NCBI GenBank assembly: GCA_032718865.1
Contig: JALUTQ010000026.1
Coordinates: forward strand, 62,001 to 126,000
Source of the DNA: Tilletia caries
Lineage: Eukaryota; Basidiomycota; Exobasidiomycetes; Tilletiales; Tilletiaceae
Length of the DNA stretch: 64,000 nucleotides
Direction: 5' to 3'
The position numbers were made by a program, and so were the translations under genes. Below the pieces are notes generated by a model that made no database searches, was not told where the DNA came from, and worked only from the letters and a program-made list of their open reading frames with translations. Below are positions 1-12,557 of the stretch, piece by piece; positions within the stretch are counted from its first letter, which is position 1; each line of letters begins with the position of its first letter.

Positions 1-63
1 GGGACGCCGCACACACACACACTCTCTCTCTCTCTCAAACCCAAACCCAACCACCCAAACTAA

Positions 64-368
<305 letters not shown>

Positions 369-1377
369 TCGCTTTCGTCCCTCATCCCGTCGTATTCATC
401 TCTTGTTGTCCTCAACTCTTGTCCACCCACGCTCACACACACCTACATGACCAAGCCCCCTTGCAAATCCCATGTACACTCTTCTTCCACACCCCCTTTT
501 CTCTTTCTCTCTGTCTGATCTGAGACTGTGAGCTGCTTCGTGAATGTGTCGGGAGAGTTGCCTTTGACATGAACCAGCGGTTTGCCACTCGCTATACACC
601 CTCAAGTTGAGCCGCATCCGTCCTCCCTTCTCCCGCCCGCTCGCGCTTGGGCCTCAGCAACACTCGCCCGTGGAAGAAGAAACACACCCCTGACTCACAC
701 AAGTCAGTCAGTCAGTCAGTCAGTTAGGCGTCAGGTTCTGATGAAAATTCGTTGAATGGACATTGAGAAGGGAGGTTGATGATTGGGGGGGGGGGGAAAG
801 GGAGATGTAGAGAAGGGAGGGGGAAGAGTCGGATGGAGGATGGATAGGGGTTGGTTCAATGAGAACCATTTGCTGGAGGGATGTGTGAGAGAGAGAGAGA
901 GTCGTGACAGTTTTTTGGATGATGGGTGAGCGTTCTGGTTTTCCGGGTCCTGGGTGATGGGAGGGGGGCCGAGTGCTTGAGGAACAGAGAGAGAAAGGCG
1001 AGAGAAACATAGAGAGAAAGGCGGCGCGACCGGGAAGGAGAACAAGTAGACAAGGAGCGTCGTGAAGATGCGAGCGAGCGAGTACCGGAGAGGAGAGGAG
1101 AGGAGAGGAGAGGAGAGGAGAGGGGGGATGTCGTGTTCGTTTCGATGTCGTCAGAGCTCCTTCCTCCCCCCCCGTCTTCTTCGCCCCTCGTCCGTACCCT
1201 TCGACGGCCATAGAATCCACGTTGTCCCTTCCTGCCTTTCCCACATTCCCGCATTTACTTTCCACCTCGCACGGTCTCTTGCCCCCCTGTCGCGCACAAC
1301 CGCCACCGCCACTGTGCATCTTTTTTTTTTACGCGGGACATCTTCTTCCTGACGCGAGTCAAAGAGGAACGACGCGC
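369..1377. other. Convergent intergenic region with microsatellites
   Basis: This is 3' flank between the eL40 gene (+) and actin (-), so it should hold both terminators. I see no gene in it. It carries an AGTC tetranucleotide run at about 702-724, a poly-G tract near 787-797, GA runs, and the pentanucleotide array described separately. Long open frames here are low-complexity and unsupported. Confidence 0.6.
1088..1124. repeat. (GGAGA)n pentanucleotide microsatellite
   Basis: About seven uninterrupted copies of a GGAGA-type unit in the actin/eL40 intergenic region, ending in a short G run. It has no coding context. Confidence 0.9.
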
Positions 1378-3400
<2,023 letters not shown>

Positions 3401-5234
3401 TCACACCCTCCTGCGCCGGATCCCAGCCTCGAGCACCGTCGGCTTCCGCAGGAACCCATCCGCCGTAGCCAGCTCCCGCTTCGGATCCTTCAGCTCCATT
3501 TCATAGCGCTGTAAAGAGAGAGAGAGAGAGAGAGATCTCAGTCAGTCTCCAATACACGAAAAGAAGAGAGAGAGAGAGACCCACCCGAATGACCGTCGCC
3601 ACAAAGAGCAACAACTCCTGCTCCGCCAGATTCCGGCCCACACAAGCCCTCGGGCCCGTAGAGAACACATTCGAAGCCTTCTCAAACCGCTTCAGCAGCT
3701 GCTCATCCTCCGCTGCCTCGATCCAGCGCTCCGGTCGGTACTCGTCCGCATCGGGGCCCCACCACTCCTGGGAGCGGTGGATGGTGTACGAGGGCACGGA
3801 GAGCACGGTGCCCGCGGGGAAGTACCGGCCGAGGACGTGGACGCCGCCTTCGGGGATCAGACGGGGGAGGCCGATGCCGGAGGTGGAGTGGTATCGAAGC
3901 GACTCGTTGATCACTGTTATATACATATCAGAGAGAGAGAGTCAGCTGCACGGTTCTTGTTAAAAGAGAGCGAGAAAAGGAAAAAGAGAAACGGACCGGC
4001 GCGAAGGTAGGGAAGATCCTTCACATCCTCGATCTTCGGCACGTCCTCCCACCCATCCTTCTTCGCCGCCTCATCCAACTCGCTTCTCAACCTCGCCAGC
4101 ACATCGGTATGCGAGCACAAATGGTGCAGAATCGCACAACTCGAGTTCGACGTCGTATCCGAACCAGCAATCAACTGCGTCAACGCCTCCGCAGTAAGCT
4201 CCCACTTCGACATCGGCTCCCCCAGTTCATCCGTGCCCGATTGCAGCTTGGCGAGCAGGTCATCCCGGCCCGAGCCGTTCTGGAGTCGGTCGTTCACCCG
4301 CGCGAGCGCAATGCCAGTAAGCGCTTTCACCGAGCGCATCCTCCGTGCGAACCACGGCAGTTTTAGCAAGAACGCACGCATCCACGGTGGAGCCACGCCC
4401 AGGGTGGCCGAGACTTCCCCGCGCTCGTTGATGATCTGGATCGCACTGCCGTACTCGACCCGTTTGTTCCCGCGCGAGTCCTCGTACTCGATCGGGACGC
4501 GGTCTTCGCCGGACTCGAGCATCCCGAACGGCGTACCGAACGCGAGGTCCCCGATCGTGTCGAACGCCCAGTAGTTCGTCTCCATGAGGGCGTCGAACCA
4601 GGCGTACCCCTTCAACCCACGCGGGCCTTCGTTGCCAGCAGCCTTGACACAGAGCGAGTCCCACCGATCCAGAAGCAGCTGGAGATCCTTCCTTACAAAC
4701 GGCTGGAAGGCAACGATCGACTTCGGCGCAAAGGTATGTGAGACGATCTTCCGTTTGCGCGCGTGTTCGGCCCGGTCGCGCGTGTTGAAGAGGCCGCGCG
4801 GGAAACCGGGGGCGGCGAAGGCGTCGTAGAATTCGGCTTTGAGCGTCTTGGTGGAGTGGCCGTAGACGGGGTGGAGGGCGTCTGGGTCGGCGATGGAGAT
4901 GTGGTTCGGAGCCAGTCGGACGAACTTGCCTGTTGTATCCGGAGAGCAGAGGTCAGCGGGTCGCCTTTATTCAACGACAAGAGAAGAGAAACTCACCGTG
5001 CTTCTTATGAAGCTCATGCACCTGGAGCGAGCGTTGACCGCCCTTGGCAGTCAAGATGAGCCAGAGATTGGAGAACTTGGCAAGCAGCGGGCCCGGGATC
5101 CCAAGCGCGGAGGTGTTGGTGAAGTACGGGATCAGCCAGAGCGAGGCGATACTGAGGAGCGCGATGGCGACGGGCACCAGCAGGGGGGAGTCCGTCGGCA
5201 TCGTCATCGTTAGGAGGTTGTCGGTCGTTCCCAT
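3401..5234 (-). CDS. Cytochrome P450, CYP53-like (benzoate 4-monooxygenase type)
   Basis: Heme-thiolate monooxygenase, probably ER-anchored. Four exons (4997-5234, 3997-4929, 3585-3913, 3401-3508) splice to 535 residues, normal for fungal P450s. An N-terminal hydrophobic anchor (about residues 18-40) precedes the proline-rich IPGP hinge. The I-helix oxygen motif AGSDTTS, the K-helix ExxR as ESLR, the PERW motif and the heme loop FSTGPRACVGR, with its Cys ligand, are all intact. Segments such as WAFDTIGDLAFGTPFGM and EVSATLGVAPPW resemble CYP53 enzymes, which para-hydroxylate benzoate; substrate is inferred from family resemblance only. Introns show gtgagt, gtccgt and gtgggt donors and several GA-rich tracts. 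It is transcribed divergently from the FUN14 gene. Another CYP family with related substrates is possible. Confidence 0.9.
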
Positions 5235-5852
5235 GGCTGTGCTATAATGGCAGGCAGGGACAGGGATTCAGGGATGATCGTGGATAGCGAGAGCGGGGAG
5301 AGAGAGAGCGAGAGCGAGAGCGAGAAGGCCGGGTTCTTATACACTTTCGTGAAATCGTGGAGGAAAGGTTAGATCATGCGCCGTCTCATCTTCCCAGAGG
5401 ACTCAGGGCAAGATGAGCAATGAGCGATGGAGCAGGAGGGGGAGCCAGCGAGCGCGGCGACTTGTCAATTGTCATCCCAGCCATGCTCACCACTAGTTTG
5501 CTCAGGTCCATCCATGCCCAGGGCCCAGGGCCCGCGTTCGCCGCGCCTCCCACAGGGAGAGCAACTACGAGTACTCCCGCTGTGGCCAGACGGCAACTCG
5601 CGGCGTGAGCTTGGGGCCTAACACGGAAATCACGGCCAACAGCAAGGAACAAGGAGGCGGGGAGATGTGTTATCGTGACCTTCTATTCTTATCGTGACCT
5701 GGTCTGAGTTCTGACATCATCGATTCCGCGCCTCATGACTCATCCCACCCAGCCTCGCCTCTTGCCATCGCTGCTGAACACTGACAACGACATCGACATC
5801 GACACTCTCTCACTCCCTTCTCTTCTCCCGAACTCGGTCTGCTACGTGCAAG
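5235..5852. promoter_or_regulatory. Divergent promoter region between P450 and FUN14 gene
   Basis: 618 bp separate the two start codons. A GA-rich tract (5296-5322) and a TATA-like ttataca at about 5336-5342 lie roughly 100 bp upstream of the P450 ATG. No gene was found here. Regulatory function is inferred from position. Confidence 0.45.
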
Positions 5853-6844
5853 ATGACTTCGATCGGAGTGCGTGCTGTGCCCGTGCTGCGTCGCTCGTGC
5901 GTGGGCGTGACCAGCAGGTTCTTCTCAACCACTACCACCACCGCAGCCACGACCTCAGCCACTGCCACTGCGAGCATCTGGGCTCCCACCTTCCACGCCC
6001 ATCGCACAGCCCTCCTCAAACCCACCTCCACCCGCGCCATCTCAACCCAGGCCTTCCTCGCCGCTCGTGCGCGGGAATCGTCGTCGCCTATCCTCACTGC
6101 CGTCGCAGCTAGGGAGCACAACCACAACCACCGCTCGAACTCGGCTGAGCAGCGTCCTTCGACGCGCACGCTCTCCATCGCTCTCGCGGGCGCTGCTCTC
6201 GTTCTTTACACCACTACCCGCAGTGCAACTAGCACTCTCTACTGTGGTGAGTATCACCTTTCACCTTCTCCCTTTATCTGCAAACCCATCTGCTGACACC
6301 ATTTCCCCCCGCTTGATTCTTGCAGAATCACTCGTTAACACCAACCTGCCCTCGGGCAAGGGGGACTCTAAGTCTGTCAATAACCCTCTGAACCCGGATG
6401 GCAAGTATCCCGAGTCGTCCGTCAACCTCTACCAGCTCAGCTTCGGCACCGTCACCGGTTAGTACCGCCCCTCTCCCCTTTCTCTCTTTCTCAACGCTCC
6501 ATATTGACCCTCCAGTGACTGCGTCAACAGGCTTCTGCGCAGGCGTCTTCATCAAAAAGGGCCTCAAAGCAGTCGCATTCCTCCTCGGCGCAGGCTACGT
6601 CCTCCTCCAATACCTCTCCTCCCAGCGACTCGTGAACGTGAACTGGGGCGCCATCAGTCGGAACTACAACAACATCGTCGATCGGGCTGCCGGTGGCGGG
6701 GAGGGGAACACATTGAGTGTGAGGGGGTGGAAGGGGAGCAAGGCCAGTCGGATTTGGAGTCGGTTTGTCGATTTCTTGACGGCGGACTTTCAGCCGAGGG
6801 CTACTTTCCTTGCGGGGCTGGTTCTTGGGTTCCGGCTGGGATGA
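5853..6844 (+). CDS. FUN14-domain mitochondrial outer-membrane-type protein
   Basis: Three exons (5853-6246, 6326-6457, 6531-6844) splice to 279 residues. The N-terminus is rich in Arg, Ser and Thr without acids (MTSIGVRAVPVLRRSC), like a mitochondrial targeting sequence. Three hydrophobic segments follow: around LSIALAGAALVLY, then KGLKAVAFLLGAGYVLLQYL, and the terminal LAGLVLGFRLG with small-residue spacing. The block GFCAGVFIKKGLKAVAF and the GFRLG end are characteristic of FUN14/FUNDC proteins, which include mitophagy receptors and lipid-linked mitochondrial proteins. No LC3-binding motif was confirmed. The ATG at 5853 is the first in frame. Its 3' end has been copied into the downstream duplicated segments (see repeats). 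Confidence 0.85.
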
Positions 6845-7250
6845 TGCATCAAGGGATGCGTTGGGAAACATGCTTGGAGAGGAATGCAAACAAAGATGAA
6901 TTTGGCCTTTCTTACGTAGCACTCCCTTCTCCTCGCAGATCACTCTTCTCGCTTCGGGTTGTTGTTCGTAGGGACGCTGACCCTCGTCTATTCCCTTCTT
7001 TTCCACCTTTCTCCTCTGCATCACTCACCGCACTCACTCCCCCCAGCTAATACAAAACTCTTCTTGCTCTCTCTCTGCCTTCTTCCCATAGCGCTCAGAT
7101 ACATTACCCTCGCGACAGATCTTCGTACTCTGCCCACTCACTCCCATGCTAGCATCAAGATCACCTTCCCTTCTTCCCTGTCTTGCTCCCTCAGCGCCGA
7201 AATCAGACCCTCGCAGCAGATCCTCGGTCTTGTGACTTATCACGCCGCAG
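6800..7250 (+). repeat. Segment copied in the UBL duplications (original copy: FUN14 3' end and flank)
   Basis: From the end of the FUN14 gene through its 3' flank, this stretch recurs at about 8462-8800 and 11097-11560. Shared landmarks in all three copies are aacangcttggaa, atgcaaac, cttggcntttctngtagc, ttctcgcttcgggttg and cctcgtctatt. This copy contains the intact FUN14 C-terminus, so it is taken as the source. Confidence 0.8.
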
Positions 7251-7357
7251 AGCAAGTTAGTGGCAAATGCATCATGCCATTTTGGGGGAAGGGAGGGCTG
7301 TGGTCCTGCGGATCGTCGGGGGAGGAGAACGAGGATGGGTAGGATGAACATCAGCGG

Positions 7358-8021
7358 TTAGAGCAGCGGAGTCAGGGCGATTTGTGAACCGGCTGAAGGA
7401 ATGCGTCTCACAACGTCAATAACATCATCATCGCCAATGTTGAATCCGGAGAACGTGTCGAGGTCTGACAATGGCTTGCCACAGAACCGGAACATCTGAT
7501 CAACAACAGGGACGCCCAACCCTTGCTGGACATCCCACCTGACACTTCCCATAGGTGCCGATGGATCGACGTCGAGGATGAATTTGTCGCCTTCATCGTT
7601 CTGGAAGCTGTGGATTGGGGTAAAAGACGGCTCGGTCAGTGACGCTTGCTCGGCCGCAACTCGACGCCTGATACTCACTAGACCCAGATCTTGTCTGATT
7701 CCGATGATCTTGGTTCGTCGGATGAAAGAGAGCGGTCGGCAGGGGTCTGGTGTTGGCCCTTATCGTTGGAAAGGGTGCTGTCGGTGTGCAGCCGGTCACC
7801 ATTCAGAATGAGCCGCTGCTCGTACATCGAAACGCCCTTCTTGCCCTGGATCTTGGTAGTCACCTTGTCGACACCTCCGGACGAGTCGACTTCAAAGGTT
7901 ATGGTCTTTCCAGACGCGGTTGTGATGCTGTGACTGGGAGGCGACAAATGGCTTGGTCAGTGCCAGGGTAGCGACGCGTGCTGAGGCGCGGATGCGCATT
8001 GGACACTCACGAGATCTCCAT
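7358..8021 (-). CDS. Tandem ubiquitin-like protein A (two UBL units)
   Basis: Three exons (8011-8021, 7679-7933, 7358-7607) splice to 171 residues. Unit 1 (about 1-65) follows ubiquitin closely in pattern: SGKTITFEVDSSGGVDKV, TKIQGKKGVSMYEQRLILNG, then TLSNDKG. It lacks the Leu-Arg-Gly-Gly end and runs into a Ser/Asp/Glu-rich linker. Unit 2 (about 86-171) is more divergent (FILDVDPSAPMGSV, GLGVPVVDQMFRFCGKPL) and ends without Gly-Gly. The first exon is only 11 bases and ends in codon 4; the second intron falls at the equivalent codon of unit 2. The UBL fold is inferred from pattern. A role as a non-cleavable ubiquitin mimic is a guess, and conjugation seems unlikely without the diglycine. It is the first of four paralogues on this strand. 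Confidence 0.75.
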
Positions 8022-8220
8022 GGTGTTTGATACTGCTACTGAGCAAGAAAGAAGGTATTCGCTCGACTGAGCCTGGTGAGAGCGAGGGAGGAAGTCGTGG
8101 AGGGAGAGGAGAAGCGCAGAACAGATCGAGGAAGAGAACCTTCCTTCGGAATGAGCACAGAACACCCTCATTTCATCTCATTTCTTCAGCTCTCACTGAA
8201 TCGAAAATGAGAGAGGTCCA

Positions 8221-8340
8221 TCCTCCGTGATGAAGGCGCGCTGACTGCCGGCCGTCCGAGACGGAGAAACTAACTCACAGCGGAATGAAAAAAGATCGCG
8301 GTCGGCAGTGCAGGCTGGACAGGCCGCGGAAGTGGCCAGT
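8221..8340. repeat. Fragment related to the Ngaro A repeat
   Basis: Shares tgaaggcgcgctgact, ccggccgtccgagacgga and a diverged remainder (gcggtnggcng, ggntggacagg) with the A1 repeat at 40513-40759. It lies about 200 bp upstream of UBL gene A, so a retrotransposon terminus has become part of that gene's 5' region. The homology is by eye and partly degraded. Confidence 0.7.
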
Positions 8341-8382
8341 ATGTATGGTGGTTGTGTGAATTGTCACGTTCATACATATGTA

Positions 8383-8400
8383 TGAGGCGTGGGAAACTCT
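8383..8400. promoter_or_regulatory. Conserved 18-bp element upstream of UBL gene A
   Basis: The sequence tgaggcgtgggaaactct is identical at 10901-10918 and 17086-17103, upstream of UBL genes B and D. It lies 362 bp before the ATG of gene A. In all three places it is followed within about 20 bp by an aattttgacgtcc- or aatcttgacgccc-type sequence. It may be a shared regulatory site or simply part of the duplicated segment. Confidence 0.55.
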
Positions 8401-8461
8401 AACAACGTTGCAATTTTGACGTCCGCAGCATGCCCCATACGCATACTCCCACTCAGTACAT

Positions 8462-8800
8462 CAGATGAAAACGTCTAGGATGATGCATTTACAAATGCGT
8501 TAGGTAACAGGCTTGGAAAGTAATGCAAACAAAGATGAGGACTTGGCCTTTCTAGGTAGCGTTCCCCCTCTACTCCTCGACGTTTCCATGTCAGATCATT
8601 GTTCTCGCTTCGGGTTGGTCCGCCTGAGATCCCTTCGATGACCTCGTCTATTCCGCTCTATTTCACCTTCTCTTCCGCATCACTCTCGTACAGTTCCCAC
8701 TCACACCCTGCTAACGTTTGAATATCCTTCTTCCCTGTCTTCTTCCCACAGCGCTCAAAGATATACCCTCGCAGCAGATCTTCGGCCATTATCACACGCC
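8462..8800 (+). repeat. Second copy of the FUN14 3' flank segment
   Basis: Diverged copy of 6800-7250 lying between UBL genes A and B. It retains the landmark blocks but not the FUN14 coding end. It contains no gene. Confidence 0.75.
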
Positions 8801-9251
8801 ATGGCAATTATTGACCGATACATCCTTTTTTTGAGAGAGACTTGTCCTATTTGGACAATGCGCGGTCGCCATGGGAGGGGGTGTATCCGGGTATTGGGAG
8901 GAACGAGTCTGGAGGATAGGAAGAGTGGCAATTTGCGTTCCTCCCCCGTTCTGTGCTGTTCTCGAACCGCTAAAATGAGGAGTCCTTTTCCTCCCCTATT
9001 TCTTTCCTCTTCCAAGACGCTTCCCATCGTCGACGGGGAACTCTTGCTATCGCCCATCTTCTTCTTCTACACTATCGTCCGACCGCGCCTCGCAAACTCG
9101 CCAGTCGCAGCTTAGGCTCGCTCGGGAGTCGGGGAAAATGGAGGTAGCGGAGAAGGCTGTGTGAAGTATTGCAGGCCTAACAACCCCTCATAACGTCGAT
9201 ACAATCTCCATCTTCGAAGTTGAGTTCGGAAAATTTCTCTTCGTCCGTCAG

Positions 9252-10265
9252 TCAATCGCCGGCCCAAAGGAAGCGCTGATCCCAAATGGGTATGCCAAAC
9301 TCGGCCTCGAGCTTCGGACGGACACTCCAGACATTTGCCGATGGATCGACGTGGAGGATAACCTCTTTGTGTATATCGCGGAAGCTGTGTATTGTAGTAA
9401 TAGCAGATTGGTCAGTGTCGTATGTCAAAAGGATGGTGCCCAGGCGTGGCATGACGCCTAATACTCACACGACCCGCATGGTTGGTGCTTTTGTTGATGT
9501 GTTTTCGCTGGACGTACCGTTCAAGGTAAGGCAGGGGTCGGGAGTGGACTCATCAGGAGTGGACTCATCGGGAGTGGACTCATCGGGAGTGGACTCATCG
9601 GGAGTGGAATCATCGGGAGTGGACTCATGGCGGACGTTGTCGTCGGAAAGGGTGATGTGTTTGAATGGCCGGTCGGCACCGACAATGAGGCACTGCTCGA
9701 AAACTTTGACGCCCTCGCTGTCCTGAATCTTGGTTGTCACCTGATCGATGGTAGGGCAGGACTGGATCTCGACGATGATAGTCCTGCCAGATTTGGTCGT
9801 AACACTGTGACTGCGAGGTGATAGATGGCTTTGTCAGTGCCGCATATCAAAAGGGTGACAAGGTGTGGGAAGGCGCGACCTCGAAGGATGATACTCACAC
9901 AGTTGGCAACGCTGTGGATGCTTGAAAGACTGGACCGTTGAGTCCCCCCGAGGTCAGGCAGCGACCGTCGTTGGACAGGTGTCGGACCTTGGCGTTGGAA
10001 AGAGTGCGATGGTCCTGCAGGTTGTCTCCATCGATAGTGAGGCTCTGTTCGCACAGAGAATGGCCATTCTCGTCCTGAATCCTGGTTGTAAGCTTGTCTG
10101 CGGCTCCTGAGGACTCAATCGTAATGTCGACGGTGTTGCCAGGAGAGGTCTCGACACTACTGCGGCTGCAGGGGAAGGTAGATACGGGCAGTGCCGCGTG
10201 TCAAAAAGGGTGGCGAGGCATGCCAAGGCGCGACTGATGCCTGATATACTCACAGGACCTGCATG
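9252..10265 (-). CDS. Tandem ubiquitin-like protein B (three units, last one cut by TGA)
   Basis: Four exons (10255-10265, 9899-10165, 9469-9810, 9252-9384) splice to 250 residues. Units 1 and 2 keep the ubiquitin pattern (DKLTTRIQDENGHSLCEQSL and VTTKIQDSEGVKVFEQCLIV). Unit 1 ends in RCLTSGG, a possible relic of the diglycine. Between units 2 and 3 the linker contains six copies of a Ser-Thr-Pro-Asp-Glu pentapeptide, a PEST-like composition, encoded by a 15-bp minisatellite. Unit 3 stops at a TGA (9252-9254) about halfway. The next 24 codons, to a TAG at 9177, still match the family (EEKFSELNFEDGDCIDVMRG), so this looks like a recent nonsense change. All introns sit at codon 4 of a unit. Function is unknown; it may be a truncated protein or an early pseudogene. 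Confidence 0.7.
9541..9630 (-). repeat. 15-bp coding minisatellite (PEST-like linker)
   Basis: Six tandem copies of ggagtggactcatcg (plus strand), with single-base variants in units 2, 5 and 6. On the minus strand they encode repeated Asp-Glu-Ser-Thr-Pro in UBL gene B. The unit length is a multiple of three, so copy-number change would keep the frame. Confidence 0.92.
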
Positions 10266-10438
10266 GTGATGAATGCTGAGGAGAGTGATGACTTGAATGT
10301 CCCCAAGGCAAAAACGTCGATGAGGGTCGCAGGCGAATGGTTGTGGTCAGTCCCAAGGGCAGTCGTGTGGCAGCTGCTCTCAAGTTCTCGAGTCTCGACT
10401 TCTCGAGTCTCGGCTTCACGGAAGAAATTCAATGTGGA

Positions 10439-10518
10439 GTGTTAGGGTGTTAGGGTGTTAGGGTGTTAGGGTGTTAGGGTGTTAGTTGCTAGGGTGTTAG
10501 TTGTTAGGTGTTAGGTAC
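10439..10518 (+). repeat. Interstitial telomere-like array (GTTAGGGT)n
   Basis: Five perfect copies of the 8-bp unit gttagggt are followed by degenerate ttag-containing copies. It resembles TTAGGG telomere repeats with two extra bases. It lies inside the UBL gene B upstream region, between duplicated segments. Confidence 0.85.
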
Positions 10519-10765
10519 GCCCAGGAACAATCCCCGTCTGTCGCTCATGCTCGCGCTTCATTCGCAGAACTCACTCATCATCTCCGAAGGCACTGGCCGC
10601 TGCGTCCTGCGACACGTCCACTCCGGCTCTTCAAGCGCAAAGGGACTCGGGAACATTCGAGGTGGGCATGACGCATCGGAATGGAAGCCCCCTGCTCGCG
10701 CCTCTCTCTCGTCAGTTCGAAGCACGTGGATTGGTATGGCTACGCAGTGGTTTCGCCGTCATTGT

Positions 10766-10858
10766 ACTGACTGCCGGCCGTCGGACTTCTCCAACGAACT
10801 TACCGCAAAATCGATTGAGATCGCGGTCGGCGGTCCAGGCTGGACAGGCCGCGGAAGT
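10766..10858. repeat. Second fragment related to the Ngaro A repeat
   Basis: Shares actgccggccgtc, gagatcgcggtcggcgg and ggctggacaggccgcgg with 8221-8340, and more weakly with the A1 repeat at 40513-40759. It lies about 500 bp upstream of UBL gene B, in the same order relative to the 18-bp element as at gene A. Confidence 0.6.
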
Positions 10859-10900
10859 GGCCAGTTATGGTGGTTGTGTGAATTGTTACTTACATATGTA

Positions 10901-10918
10901 TGAGGCGTGGGAAACTCT
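10901..10918. promoter_or_regulatory. Conserved 18-bp element upstream of UBL gene B
   Basis: Identical to 8383-8400 and 17086-17103. It lies 636 bp before the gene B ATG and is followed by the same caattttgacgtccgcagcatgcc context as at gene A. Confidence 0.5.
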
Positions 10919-11096
10919 AACAACGCAATTTTGACGTCCGCAGCATGCCCCACAACTTCCCACTTAGTCCTTGCTCAGATAAAAATCGGCTCCCCTTCCC
11001 CTACCCTTTCCTCACGAACTGTATCAGAACCGGCCCTCTCTCACGCCTCGCCCCCTCTCTCTCTCTCCCCGCTCTCACTATCCACGACCATCCCTG

Positions 11097-11560
11097 ATTT
11101 TCTTCTTGCTGGGCTTGTTCTGGGTTTCCGTCTGGGATGAGCATCACGAACGTGTTGGGAAACATGCTTGGAACGTAATGCAAACAATGATGAAACTTGG
11201 CATTTCTTACGTAGCATTCCCCCTCTCCTCGCAGATCATTCTTCTCGCTTCGGGTTGTTCTTCGTACTGACGCTGACACTCGTCTATTCTCTTCTGTTCC
11301 GACTTCTTCTGCATCACGCCCGTACAACCTGTATGTGTCCCACTCACTCCCTGCTAACATTAAACTCTACTTCCCTCCTTCCCTGTCTTCTTCCCACAGC
11401 GCCCAAATCCATACCCTCACAACAGATCTTCGTACTGTTCCCACTGACTCCTTGCTAACATCAAAATCTCCTTCCCTTCTTCCCTGTCTTGCTCCCTCAG
11501 CGCCTCAGCGCCAAAATCAGACCCTCGCAGCAGATCCTTGGTCTTAGCACGCGGCTGAAC
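11097..11560 (+). repeat. Third copy of the FUN14 3' segment, with coding tail
   Basis: Begins with a copy of the last codons of the FUN14 gene (LLAGLVLGFRLG, stop at 11138-11140), followed by the same 3' flank as 6842-7250. The rest of the FUN14 gene is absent, so this is a pseudogene fragment. Inside it a smaller block (cttccctgtcttcttcccac and following) is itself repeated. It shows that the duplicated unit started inside the FUN14 gene. Confidence 0.85.
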
Positions 11561-11917
11561 AAGTATAGGCAAACGAATATCGTGCCATTTTCGAGGAAAG
11601 GGAGGGGTGTGGATCATCGTCGTTGGGGGATTGGGATGGAGTAGGATGAAACGTCGACAGTAGAGCAGGGGAGTCGCTTTTCTTCTCGCGACACATCCTG
11701 CTAAGGCGGTCGCCGTGGGAGGGTTGATGGACCGAGACGGAATAAGATTGGATATCGTAAGTCCCAGGCTGCCGATGTCGATGTCGATGCCGGGACTATC
11801 GGATTTCGCTTCTCGGCTGCGCATGGCTAGAAGGAAGAGGGCGAAGCAAGCAAGCATTCGCGAAACTTCCCTCCTTCTCCTTCCACCATCAAGCTCGCAT
11901 ATTCTTCTCGTGGGTCC

Positions 11918-12557
11918 TCAGTTGTCGGATAGGAAAATTGTATCGTCATGCTCGATGCCGTAGTCGGAAAGGGCATAGACGGGGTCTAACCTAATATTTG
12001 TCCCTGTTTGATACAGGAACCGTCTGTCGTGGGGCATGCCCACCTTGTCCTTGATCTTGATCAGCACGTCGCGGACCGTTGCCGAGAGATGAACCTCGAC
12101 AATGAAACTTTTGCCTCCATGGTATTCGCAACTGTGGATGCGGTTGGGGGATGACTTGGTCACTGCCGCATGTCAAAGAGGGTGGCGACACATGCTCGTG
12201 CGCCAATCAACACCTGATACTCACAAGAGCCGCATAGTTTCTGACGCTAATGAGATTGATCCGCTGGAACCTTCCAAGACACGGCAGCGTTCGGGAGGGA
12301 ACTGTTCCAGCATGTCGCCATCGAGAGTGAGGCAATTCTTGAACAGCGAGACGCCCTCGTTGTCCTGGACCTTGGTCGTCACTTTGACTGTGGTTTCTGA
12401 AGAGTCGATCTCGATGGTGAGGATCTTGCCAGAGATGGTATTGACACTGTGGCTGTGGGAGAGAGATGGGATTGTCAGTGCCGCATGTTAAAAGACGTGA
12501 CGACGCGTGTTAAGGCCCGGCTGGACGCTGGACGCCTGATACTCACATGGTCTGCAT
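11918..12557 (-). CDS. Tandem ubiquitin-like protein C (two units)
   Basis: Three exons (12547-12557, 12225-12452, 11918-12131) splice to 150 residues. Unit 1 shows SGKILTIEIDSSETTVKVTT, KVQDNEGVSLFKNCLTLDG and then a shortened end (ERCRVLEGSSG) where ubiquitin has its diglycine tail. Unit 2 (about 80-150) is more divergent (GKSFIVEVHLSATVRDV, IKIKDKVGMPHDRRFLYQ) and ends DDTIFLSDN without Gly-Gly. Intron positions match genes A, B and D (codon 4 of each unit, phase 2). Start ATG 12557 gives MQT, like the MQI of ubiquitin. Activity is unknown; conjugation through a C-terminal glycine looks impossible. Confidence 0.72.

Larger units (their letters stand above)
10266..11096. other. 5' region of UBL gene B; no gene
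   Basis: Holds the presumed gene B promoter, a tctcgagtctcgacttctcgagtctcgg inverted/direct repeat cluster near 10386-10413, a TTAGGG-like array, an Ngaro A-repeat fragment and a copy of the 18-bp element. No supported coding region was found. Confidence 0.55.
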
